From Candidatus Calescibacterium sp. (GTDB taxonomy: Bacteria; DRYD01): a stretch of DNA of 64,000 nucleotides. Position 1 is the first letter of the stretch, and each line of letters starts with the position of its first letter. Below are positions 8,567 to 16,121 of this stretch, one piece after another. A program made the position numbers and the translations under genes. The notes under the pieces were generated by a model that saw nothing but the letters and a program-made list of their open reading frames with translations, had not been told where the DNA came from and ran no database searches. The stretch spans positions 1-64,000 of the forward strand of contig JANXBF010000002.1 in the NCBI GenBank assembly GCA_025057615.1, written 5' to 3'.

Positions 8567-9222
8567 AAAAGGGAATAATATGGTCATACACTAAAGGAGA
8601 ATTCGTTATATTTGATCATTACTACTTTTCAACTCTTTATAATTATATAAATTCTAATTATAAGTTAGAAATACCAACTAAGTTCAATGAATTAATAAAA
8701 ATAGCAAGTCAAGATGAATATAAAGCGATTATATTTAATTATCCAGAAAAGTCGTTTACATCCAGACAAATTGAAGCGTTGCTTGAACTTTTTTACAAAG
8801 GAAAGACTCTGGTATTTTTAACATACTATAAAAATGAAGATAGGAGTAGTGAAATTGTTAATTCTATACTCACTAAAGTCGGATTAAAGATAAATTATGA
8901 TGAAGTATTGCAACTAAGTAATATACATAATAATGATAAATATTTAATCATTACTTCACAAGTAAGTGATAAATTAAAAAATGGTTTGAAAAGTGTAATA
9001 ATGCCATGTACCTCAAGTATTGATATTATAGAAAAAGAGGGTTATGTTTATGATGTATTACTTAGAAATGATAGTGGGGATAAAGTAATAGCTGCTGAAG
9101 TTGGGAAAAAAGGTAAAATTATCGCTTTCGGAACTTGTGTATTCTGGGATAATTTTTCCATATCTCTTTATGATAACTTTCAATTTACTAAAAAATTAAT
9201 AAATTACTGTTTGGAGGTATAA
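8563..9222 (+). CDS. Conserved hypothetical protein, possible glutamine-amidotransferase-like fold
   Basis: 219-aa soluble protein that I do not recognise with confidence. The pattern GIIWSYTKGEFVIFDHYYFSTLYNYI, then YKAIIFNYPEKSFTSRQIEALLELFYKGKTLVFLTYY, and the C-terminal KKGKIIAFGTCVFWDN resembles DUF4350/GldG-like domains, in which a flavodoxin-like fold ends with a gatekeeper strand 'GKGRVVVFGDSDFL'. No catalytic Cys-His pair of true amidotransferases is evident. It is translationally coupled to the YqeG phosphatase (ATGA overlap) and followed 2 bases later by the coiled-coil gene, whose ribosome binding site GGAGG lies in its last codons. Confidence 0.6.
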   Translation: MKKGIIWSYTKGEFVIFDHYYFSTLYNYINSNYKLEIPTKFNELIKIASQDEYKAIIFNYPEKSFTSRQIEALLELFYKGKTLVFLTYYKNEDRSSEIVNSILTKVGLKINYDEVLQLSNIHNNDKYLIITSQVSDKLKNGLKSVIMPCTSSIDIIEKEGYVYDVLLRNDSGDKVIAAEVGKKGKIIAFGTCVFWDNFSISLYDNFQFTKKLINYCLEV

Positions 9223-9224
9223 CT

Positions 9225-9713
9225 ATGGAGAATTTGTATAGGTTGATAGATAAACTTGAAGCCAATTTGAGAAGATCCAGATTGTTTGGTTTATCTTTTG
9301 TTAAATCCAAAGAAAGTATTTCCATTATAAACAAAATAAGACAAATATTGGCTGAAAGTTATACTCCAACAGAAGAATTAATAAGGTTAAGAAAGGAACT
9401 CGAATCAAAAGAAAGAGAACTTAATGATATTAAAAATAATATTATTGAAAATGAGGAAATAGTAAAAATGGCTTATCTAAAAGCACAAGAAATAGAGAAA
9501 AATGCAAAAGAGGAAGCCCAAATATTGATAAATAACGCAGAGAAATATGCTCTTAGAGTATTAGATCATTTTGAGGAAGAACTTAAAAAATTGGTATCTA
9601 CAGTTCAACAAAGTAAAAAAAATATTGAAACAGAAATACAAGCCGAAACCAATAAGGTTGGTGCTAAGAAAGCCGATCAAGAGTTAAAGAAAGTTAATAT
9701 TAAGATCAAATAA
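9225..9713 (+). CDS. Coiled-coil protein, DivIVA/ATPase-subunit-like
   Basis: 162-aa, highly charged, mostly helical protein. The N-terminal pattern ENLYRLIDKLEANLRRSRLFG, followed by a IINKIRQILAESYTPTEELIRLRKE helix and a long Glu/Lys-rich coiled coil, matches the layout of a small conserved family in Firmicutes and Thermotogae often labelled 'ATPase' or DivIVA-domain protein. No nucleotide-binding motif exists here, so the label ATPase would be misleading. The helical part at residues ~70-150 resembles F- or V-type ATPase b/E stalk subunits only in composition. It is the last gene of the 7155-9713 operon. GGAGG is 8 bases before the ATG. Confidence 0.65.
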   Translation: MENLYRLIDKLEANLRRSRLFGLSFVKSKESISIINKIRQILAESYTPTEELIRLRKELESKERELNDIKNNIIENEEIVKMAYLKAQEIEKNAKEEAQILINNAEKYALRVLDHFEEELKKLVSTVQQSKKNIETEIQAETNKVGAKKADQELKKVNIKIK

Positions 9714-9721
9714 TTTTATTG

Positions 9722-9768
9722 CCGCTTAACTGGAGAGCGGTATATAAATCTCCAGTGAAAACAGGGAG
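9722..9768 (+). promoter_or_regulatory. Overlapping alternative hairpins upstream of the gene before glnA
   Basis: Two inverted repeats share bases. CCGCT (9722-9726) pairs with AGCGG (9736-9740), and ACTGGAGA (9729-9736) pairs perfectly with TCTCCAGT (9749-9756). The second arm's CTCC (9750-9753) is also complementary to GGAG in the ribosome binding site (gggagga, 9764-9770). The foldings exclude each other and one would cover the Shine-Dalgarno of the next gene, so a translational switch is plausible. The structure is seen; the function is inference. Confidence 0.45.
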
Positions 9769-9775
9769 GAAAAAT

Positions 9776-10489
9776 ATGAACCAGATAAATCTTGAATATA
9801 AAATGAAGGAAGGTCAAACTTATCTTTATGATGTTTATATCACTAATACAAAAATATTTAAAGAAGGAGATAAAGAAGAAAAGGAAACTGATGAAATAAA
9901 ACTGAAATTATCTCAAAAAGTTAGCAAAGTTTTGCCTAATCAAACATATGAATTGGAAGTAGAAATAGAACCAATAAGTTTTCTCAGAAATTCTAATCCC
10001 CAGGAGATACCTATTCCAACACAGACAATGAAGATGACAATGGATAGAAAAGGAAAAGTTTTGGCCAGTACTATGGATAGTCCTGTTAACTCCCCAACTT
10101 TTCCTGATAAACCCGTGTCCTTGGGAGAAACTTGGATATCTCCTGCAGAATTGAAATTACAGGACGGTGGAAATATAAAAATTAATTACTATTATACAGC
10201 TAAAAGTATAGAGAAATATAAGAATTACGAGACTGTTCTTATCGAGGTCAATAGTGATGAATGGTCCAATACTGCTCAAGATGTTACCCAATATCTTAAA
10301 TCTAAGGGAATGACTTTGTTTTCTGTAGAATACGGGGCTCTTATGAAATCAAAAGTTGAGACTGAAGTTAAAGCGAGTATAGAAAATGCTAATCAACATT
10401 TCATATCCATAGTTGAAGTTTTGGTTGAGCTTGATAAATTAACACAAAAAGATCTCACTGAAACCGATGAAGGATATATTATAAAATAA
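9776..10489 (+). CDS. Hypothetical protein with DUF6263-like pattern, upstream of glnA
   Basis: 237-aa protein without signal peptide. The track's TTG start at 9719 is rejected because GGGAGG is 6 bases before the ATG at 9776 (MNQINLEYK). The body has long beta-prone stretches, and the segments MTMDRKGKVLAS and FPDKPVSLGETWISP recall DUF6263-type proteins (MD..G.v ... P..pv..Gd.W). Those are normally exported, whereas this one has no export signal. The gene ends 19 bases before glnA and very likely shares its transcript. Its 5' leader carries the alternative hairpins described separately. Function unknown. Confidence 0.7.
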   Translation: MNQINLEYKMKEGQTYLYDVYITNTKIFKEGDKEEKETDEIKLKLSQKVSKVLPNQTYELEVEIEPISFLRNSNPQEIPIPTQTMKMTMDRKGKVLASTMDSPVNSPTFPDKPVSLGETWISPAELKLQDGGNIKINYYYTAKSIEKYKNYETVLIEVNSDEWSNTAQDVTQYLKSKGMTLFSVEYGALMKSKVETEVKASIENANQHFISIVEVLVELDKLTQKDLTETDEGYIIK

Positions 10490-10508
10490 TAAAAAGAGGT
10501 GACTAATA

Positions 10509-11840
10509 ATGGTTAAAACGCAGGACGTTATTTCTATTTTGAAAGACCAAAAAGTTCAAAGTATAAGAATGATGTTTGTAGATATATTAGGAATTCCTAA
10601 AGGTGTACAAATCCCCGTTTCTCAAGCTAAAAAGATGCTTGATGGAGAAATACTATTTGATGGTTCTTCAATACAGGGATTCGTTAGAATTGAAGAATCA
10701 GATATGAAATTGGTCCCAGATCTCAATACTTTTGTTGTTGCTGACCTTAAAGGATACAACGAAGCCTTTGTTGTTTGTGATGTTTATTATCCAAATGGTA
10801 AGAGGTTTGAGGGTGATCCGAGATTTGTTCTTCAGAAAGTATTGGAAAAATCTAAAAAGATGGGATTTATTCCAATGGTTGGTGTTGAAGCCGAATTTTT
10901 CCTGTTTCCCATGAATACTGGTAAAGGATTTGCTAGTGCCCCTGTTTTAGAACATACGGATTCAGGTGGATATTTTGATATGTTGTATCTTGATTCAGCT
11001 GAGCAGGTTAAATTGGATATACTAAAAAAATTAGAGGAATTTGGTTTTGAGGTTGAAGCTCTACATCACGAAGTTGCCCCTTCACAACATGAAATAGATT
11101 TTAAATACAGCGATGCTTTGACTACAGCTGATAGATTGTTACTATTCAAAATAATTGTTAAAACAATAGCCCTAAGATATGGTTTGCATGCCACATTTTT
11201 ACCAAAACCAATAAAAGGTATAAACGGGTCTGGATTACATATGCATCAGTCTCTATTCAAAGGAGAAACTAATTCTTTCTATGATAATAGATCTTCAAAT
11301 GGTATTAGCGAAACGATGTTGAACTATATTGGAGGCATATTTAAACATGTCAAAAGTTTTACTGCAGTAACTAATCCTTTGGTTAATTCATATAAGAGAT
11401 TGGTTCCTGGTTATGAGGCTCCTGTATATATTTCTTGGGGAGAACATAATAGGAGTCCTCTAATAAGGATACCTGCCAAAAGAGGAAATTCTACAAGAAT
11501 AGAGCTAAGAAGTCCCGATCCTTCGTGTAATCCTTATCTTGCTTTCTCCGTAATAATTAACTCCGGACTTGATGGAATAAATAACAAATATCAACCTCCT
11601 AAACCAATTGATTTAAATGTATATGAATTGGATAATCAAACTATGAAAAAATATAAAATAGAGCAATTACCATCTAATCTATATGAAGCATTGATTGAAA
11701 TGCAAAAAGATAGCTTTATTAAAGAAACACTAGGGGAACATATATACTATAACTTTATAAACTCAAAAATGAAAGAATGGAAGGATTATTCCACTGAGGT
11801 AACAGATTGGGAACTACAAAAATACTTCAGTATATACTAA
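10509..11840 (+). CDS. glnA: Glutamine synthetase, type I
   Basis: Forms glutamine from glutamate, ammonia and ATP; dodecameric cytoplasmic enzyme. Motifs run in order: N-terminal VQSIRMMFVDILGIPKG, FDGSSIQGFVRIEESDM (latch region), VEAEFFLF, HHEVAPSQHEIDF, NGSGLHMHQSL, NPLVNSYKRLVPGYEAP (Asn/Arg substrate loop), and WGEHNRSPLIRIP with TRIELRSPDPSCNPYLA. The 443-aa length and the lack of the ~25-residue insert indicate the GSI-alpha group, so regulation by feedback inhibition or protein partners is more likely than adenylylation. AGAGGTG lies before the ATG. The preceding hypothetical gene is co-transcribed, and ispE follows after 15 bases. Confidence 0.97.
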   Translation: MVKTQDVISILKDQKVQSIRMMFVDILGIPKGVQIPVSQAKKMLDGEILFDGSSIQGFVRIEESDMKLVPDLNTFVVADLKGYNEAFVVCDVYYPNGKRFEGDPRFVLQKVLEKSKKMGFIPMVGVEAEFFLFPMNTGKGFASAPVLEHTDSGGYFDMLYLDSAEQVKLDILKKLEEFGFEVEALHHEVAPSQHEIDFKYSDALTTADRLLLFKIIVKTIALRYGLHATFLPKPIKGINGSGLHMHQSLFKGETNSFYDNRSSNGISETMLNYIGGIFKHVKSFTAVTNPLVNSYKRLVPGYEAPVYISWGEHNRSPLIRIPAKRGNSTRIELRSPDPSCNPYLAFSVIINSGLDGINNKYQPPKPIDLNVYELDNQTMKKYKIEQLPSNLYEALIEMQKDSFIKETLGEHIYYNFINSKMKEWKDYSTEVTDWELQKYFSIY

Positions 11841-11855
11841 ATAATGACCCCATAA

Positions 11856-12764
11856 ATGGAACCAAATAAATGGACTATAAAATCATACGCAAAGATAAAT
11901 TGGGTTTTAGAAATACTAAATATCAGGAAAGATGGTTATCATAACATATCGTCTATATTTGATATAATAGAACTTTTCGATATAATAACAATAGAATTTT
12001 GGGATGATGAAAAGTGGAGTGTTGATATACACTCTAATGTAAAAGAGTTAGAAAGAGAAAATATAATATATAGGGTTTTCGAAGAATTGAATTCTGTGGA
12101 TACCAGGGGTAAGTATAGGGTAAACATAAAACTTGAAAAGAACATTCCGTTGGGTGGGGGGTTGGGAGGTGGCAGCTCTAACGCAGCTTCTATCATATAT
12201 TTCCTATATTACAAACGAATAATAGATATACCTTCCGCGTTTAGAATGTGTAAATCTTTGGGAAGCGATGTTTTACCTATTTTTATGACTTATCTGTATA
12301 AGAATCATTATATTTTTTGTTTTGAAAGACAGAATATATGTGTTCCCCACACTAAATTTTATAATTCAATCTATAATTTTTTTTTAGTATTTTCTCCTTT
12401 TCGTGTTAACACAAAACAAGCTTATGAAGAATATGACAAGATGATAAAAAATAGAGACTTATTCATAGGATATAGAACTTACAGATTTCTTAGCTTTTTA
12501 AAAAAAGGAATGATTAGAGAATATTTTTATTACCTAATACATAATGATTTTGAGAAAATTATTTATGATTATTACAAGAATATTTATTTCATAAAGGAAA
12601 TGATTTACGATTGTTGTGGTAAAGAAAATGTTAGGGTATTCTTGTGTGGAAGTGGATCGACTTTAGCCGTTATTACAAAAGATGAAAGATGTGATGTTAG
12701 TACGTTGAAAAAGGTTATAGAAGATGCGGGATTGGTTTTCAGGGAGGTAAATGTATGGTTCTGA
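11856..12764 (+). CDS. ispE: 4-diphosphocytidyl-2-C-methyl-D-erythritol kinase
   Basis: GHMP-family kinase phosphorylating CDP-methylerythritol in the MEP isoprenoid pathway; dxr of the same pathway is at 33.2 kb. Motif 1 is SYAKINWVLEIL, with KDGYHNISSIFD after it. The glycine-rich ATP loop is PLGGGLGGGSSNAAS, and motif 3 is LCGSGSTLAVI near the C-terminus. The 302-aa length is normal. The middle of the protein is unusually rich in Tyr, Phe and Asn. No ribosome binding site is visible before ATG 11856, 15 bases after glnA. It overlaps the VWA gene by 10 bases. Confidence 0.93.
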   Translation: MEPNKWTIKSYAKINWVLEILNIRKDGYHNISSIFDIIELFDIITIEFWDDEKWSVDIHSNVKELERENIIYRVFEELNSVDTRGKYRVNIKLEKNIPLGGGLGGGSSNAASIIYFLYYKRIIDIPSAFRMCKSLGSDVLPIFMTYLYKNHYIFCFERQNICVPHTKFYNSIYNFFLVFSPFRVNTKQAYEEYDKMIKNRDLFIGYRTYRFLSFLKKGMIREYFYYLIHNDFEKIIYDYYKNIYFIKEMIYDCCGKENVRVFLCGSGSTLAVITKDERCDVSTLKKVIEDAGLVFREVNVWF

Positions 12765-13483
12765 TTAGGCCTGAAAAATGGGGTGCAATAGGGGAAGTTG
12801 AGTTACTTATATTCATGCTTGATGGTTCCGCTAGTATGTATGAAACTAATACTTTTGACGGGAGAAGGAAATCTGACCACCTCGTTAATATTGTATATGA
12901 TACTTTGGAGAGGTTGAGAGCAAGTAGCAGAAGTAACAGTTTTAGAGCTTCATTGGTGTATTTTTCTGATAGTGTTATAGTTCCTAAAGTTGATGGTATA
13001 CCATATTATAGTCTGGAGGAGGCAATCAATGAGATAACTGATCCTGTAATAAAAATGGCTGGAGGAGGAACATCTATAGCTAATGCTCTCAATGAAACCT
13101 CCAAAATTATTGATGAATTCAACAGAGATATAGGACTACCTGATGAGAAACATATAACTGTTTTTCTTTTTACCGATGGTAACGAAAATATAAAAACTAC
13201 AAAGGATGTTATTAATGAAGCACTTAAAATAAAAAGTATGGGAGTTACTATATGTTGTATATCTCTTGGAAATGATTGTGATGAAAAATTACTTGTAGAA
13301 ATATCAAGTGTTGCAAGTTTAAGACAGGTTAAAAGAATGGATTTGGCCAATATGTTAGACTTCTTAACCAAGGAACATGAAAACTATAAACTTTTTTTAA
13401 AAGGCCATGTGGACGGTAAGATAAGTAAGAGTATCTCTGAAGCAATAAGAAGCTTTATGAACATATTAAGTGAAACAAGATAA
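12755..13483 (+). CDS. VWA-domain protein, TerY-like
   Basis: 242-aa cytoplasmic von Willebrand factor A domain protein with a complete MIDAS metal site: DGSAS (Asp23, Ser25, Ser27), Thr106 in GGGTS and Asp141 in FTDGNE. No signal peptide or membrane segment is visible. Free-standing VWA proteins of this size next to a protein kinase resemble TerY of the described TerY-P triad (VWA, PP2C phosphatase, kinase); no PP2C gene is present here. GGGAGG precedes the start by 8 bases inside the ispE tail. The stop overlaps the kinase start by one base (TAATG), so the pair is coupled. Substrate scaffold or metal-dependent adaptor for the kinase is inference. Confidence 0.88.
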   Translation: MVLIRPEKWGAIGEVELLIFMLDGSASMYETNTFDGRRKSDHLVNIVYDTLERLRASSRSNSFRASLVYFSDSVIVPKVDGIPYYSLEEAINEITDPVIKMAGGGTSIANALNETSKIIDEFNRDIGLPDEKHITVFLFTDGNENIKTTKDVINEALKIKSMGVTICCISLGNDCDEKLLVEISSVASLRQVKRMDLANMLDFLTKEHENYKLFLKGHVDGKISKSISEAIRSFMNILSETR

Positions 13484-15258
13484 TGTCTATAATATTTAAA
13501 TTAGAAGATAATAAGACTATTAAGATAGAAATCGAGGACTTAAAAGATCCTATATTTGGTGGACAGGGAAGAATATATTTTTATAGGGATTACCTTTTAA
13601 AAGTTCTTCCGCTTGATGATGATACTGAATCTATACCACGGAGATTCAAAACTTTAAAGAAAGTTTGTGCTAATCTTAATGATGAAATAAAAAAATTCAT
13701 AGTTTACAGAGGAATACCATTATCTATATCTGTTGACTTTAAAAACTATTTCAATTTCAGAACAACAGATAAAGCTATTCTCTTACTCTTTAATTTTCTT
13801 GATGGTGAAGATCTGTTCAATTTTCTCAAGGATGAACTACCTCTTAGCCAAAAAAGAATAAATGTATACAGAAAATTGATAGATATACTTATTGCTGTTA
13901 ATTCGGTGGGTATAATTCATGGCGATCTTTATCCAGATAACTTTTTGGTAGACAAAAATGAAGATGTTTATATTCTTGATTTGGAAGGTGCTGGTATATT
14001 AATTGATAGAAAAGAATGGGAGTGGAAACCTCTTGTTATTGGAAAAGAGAGTCTTTTCCCCTTACCTCCAGAAGTGAAGTTTAAAAATGAATTCACCATC
14101 TATTCTGATGTTTGGACTGGGGTTTATTTGCTCTTTTTTATTCTTACTGGTATAAAACCGTTAGATTTTATGTTAAGAAATGATCATAAATATTTACAGA
14201 GTATTATACCTAGTATTAACAAATCAAAGAATTCTTGGCCGCCAGAATTACCTGTTAATTCCATAAGGGAACAAAGAAAGTATGCAGATTTTCATTCTTT
14301 TTATAGCTCTCTATTTAAGAAAAAAAAGTTGTCAGAAATACTTATTAATACCTATATTAAAGGATATCTTGATTATACTTACAGACCTAAGTTTGAAGAA
14401 ATTAAAGAGGCTATTGATTATGAATTGAATATTCAACATTATCAAACACTCTTGGATCAAAGAATATTAAATCCAGTAATCGAAAATGTACCAGATAAAC
14501 ATGTTCTAAGTAATACTGATTTAAGTATTATAGAAGAAAAAGATTTGTTACAAAAAATGGAAGGGCAGAAAAAAGAACAAGATCAGAAATCAGAAAAAAC
14601 TGAAAAAGTTGAACAAAACAAAATTGATTTATCAGAACTTGACAAATCAGATGATAAAAAATATAGATTTCAGAATTATATTAACAACCTTCCTGTATCT
14701 ACTAGAGAATACTTAAACAATATTATTTCATCTTTGAAAAATGAAAAATTATATGGAGAGGAAATTGAAAAAGCTATAGAAGAACTCATAAAAATGAAAC
14801 ATACGGAAATTATTGTTAATACTTTCATAAAAACAAAGGATATTCATTTGGTTGCTTTATTTTTAAAGTTCATTTATGCTGGATACTGGCAGAATTTACT
14901 AGATTCTTTATACGCTCTTTCCAATGTCTCAAACCTTGGGGTCTACAGAATAATAGAGCAAAAAGTTTTACCAATTATTGTTAAGACTAGGAGGAAGAGC
15001 GAAAATATTTTGGATAACTATAAAGAAATTTTTGAACATATATATTCTTCTATAAATAAAGAAATATCTTTTTACTCAAGTAAAAAAGCGGAGATTGTCT
15101 CAAATTATTTGCTTGTCACCTTTTGTTTTCTTTCTTTTATTGTTCCTTTTGTAATGTTCTATTTTTTTAAAATGAGTTATGTTTCTATGATTTTGATATA
15201 TCCATTTTTACTTATTTTGTTTTTGATTGTTTTCAGGATGGTTTTCATTTTTGTATGA
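13483..15258 (+). CDS. Serine/threonine protein kinase-like protein with C-terminal membrane anchor
   Basis: 591 aa. The kinase domain covers roughly residues 20-310: Gly-rich loop FGGQGR (25-30), a putative ATP-binding Lys40 in LLKVL, and catalytic loop HGDLYPDNF (His146, Asp148, Asn153). The metal-binding motif is DLE (Asp166) in place of DFG. A GEDLFNFL helix and a plausible APE-region PPEVKF follow. Residues ~345-385 form a charged linker, then a helical region, and the C-terminus carries two hydrophobic segments (LLVTFCFLSFIVPFVMFYFF and the final ~25 residues). The kinase therefore faces the cytoplasm from a tail anchor. Coupled upstream to the VWA protein and downstream (ATGA) to the SAM hydrolase. 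Confidence 0.85.
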   Translation: MSIIFKLEDNKTIKIEIEDLKDPIFGGQGRIYFYRDYLLKVLPLDDDTESIPRRFKTLKKVCANLNDEIKKFIVYRGIPLSISVDFKNYFNFRTTDKAILLLFNFLDGEDLFNFLKDELPLSQKRINVYRKLIDILIAVNSVGIIHGDLYPDNFLVDKNEDVYILDLEGAGILIDRKEWEWKPLVIGKESLFPLPPEVKFKNEFTIYSDVWTGVYLLFFILTGIKPLDFMLRNDHKYLQSIIPSINKSKNSWPPELPVNSIREQRKYADFHSFYSSLFKKKKLSEILINTYIKGYLDYTYRPKFEEIKEAIDYELNIQHYQTLLDQRILNPVIENVPDKHVLSNTDLSIIEEKDLLQKMEGQKKEQDQKSEKTEKVEQNKIDLSELDKSDDKKYRFQNYINNLPVSTREYLNNIISSLKNEKLYGEEIEKAIEELIKMKHTEIIVNTFIKTKDIHLVALFLKFIYAGYWQNLLDSLYALSNVSNLGVYRIIEQKVLPIIVKTRRKSENILDNYKEIFEHIYSSINKEISFYSSKKAEIVSNYLLVTFCFLSFIVPFVMFYFFKMSYVSMILIYPFLLILFLIVFRMVFIFV

Positions 15259-16121
15259 TATACTTAATAACTGATTACGGAGAAAGAGATTATTTTGTTT
15301 GTGCTATAAAGACTGTGATTATTAACTTTTGTAGAGTTTTAAATGTGGATTTACCTTTAATTTTTGACATAACTCATAATATTTGCAGTTATGAGCCTAT
15401 TCCAGCAATTTTGAATATCAAGTCTATGTTAGATCTAATTCCTCATAGATCTATTATTGTTTGCGTTGTTGATCCTGAAGTCGGATCTTCCGTTTTGCCC
15501 TGCCTATCTAAACACGTATATAAAAAAAAGGAAATATTCTTTATTGGAAGGAATAATGGTATTTTGGGTGCTTTTGCAAATTCTAAACATTCTTTTACTT
15601 ATCAGATATCTATTAAAAAGATAGAACGGGATATAAAACGTGGTGGTTTGTTCTATAAATCGGGTATAAAAAATATAAGTAATACTTTTCATGGGAGAGA
15701 TGTATTTGCCCCAATTGCTTCAATTCTCTATTGTGATTTGGTAAAGGGTTCAAGTAACATACAAAGATTTATTAGTAAAAAAATAAAGCCATCATATTTG
15801 AAGATACCTGACCCTCTGGTTAGTGAGAATCAAATTTGTGGCAGAGTGGTGTATTCAGATAAATTTGGAAACCTCGTAACCAATATACCTTCTTCCATTC
15901 TATCTTTAAAGATCAGGAGAATAGATATTGAAATCAATGGAAGTGTCTTTACGATTGATAGGGTTTACAAAAACTATTTGGAAGGTCAAAATAGGGATCT
16001 AATTGTTATTGCTAACAGTTTTGGATACCTTGAGATCAGTAGATTTAAACAGAGTGCGGAAGATTTCATAAAAAACTTTGGAAGCATTAAAAATGTAAAA
16101 ATCTGTATAAGTTTATCATAG
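15255..16121 (+). CDS. S-adenosylmethionine hydrolase (hydroxide adenosyltransferase, DUF62)
   Basis: Member of the SAM hydroxide adenosyltransferase / fluorinase fold family, which splits SAM to adenosine and methionine. The N-terminal motif is LITDYGERDYFVCAIK. The middle has VCVVDPEVGSS and FIGRNNGILG, where most members read VDPGVG and ApDNGlL. The catalytic-region histidine lies in TFHGRDVFAPIAS, and the second domain starts at GRVVYSDKFGNLVTNIP. At 288 aa it is slightly longer than typical (~260). It is the last gene of the ispE-VWA-kinase operon and its stop overlaps the convergent hutI by 6 bases. The changed Gly and Asp in the two middle motifs make full activity less certain. Confidence 0.85.
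   Translation: MIYLITDYGERDYFVCAIKTVIINFCRVLNVDLPLIFDITHNICSYEPIPAILNIKSMLDLIPHRSIIVCVVDPEVGSSVLPCLSKHVYKKKEIFFIGRNNGILGAFANSKHSFTYQISIKKIERDIKRGGLFYKSGIKNISNTFHGRDVFAPIASILYCDLVKGSSNIQRFISKKIKPSYLKIPDPLVSENQICGRVVYSDKFGNLVTNIPSSILSLKIRRIDIEINGSVFTIDRVYKNYLEGQNRDLIVIANSFGYLEISRFKQSAEDFIKNFGSIKNVKICISLS

Noticed and set aside
9719-9775. TTG start giving an N-terminal extension MPLNWRAVYKSP
   Set aside because: The SD GGGAGG serves the ATG at 9776, and the extension would lie across the inverted repeats.
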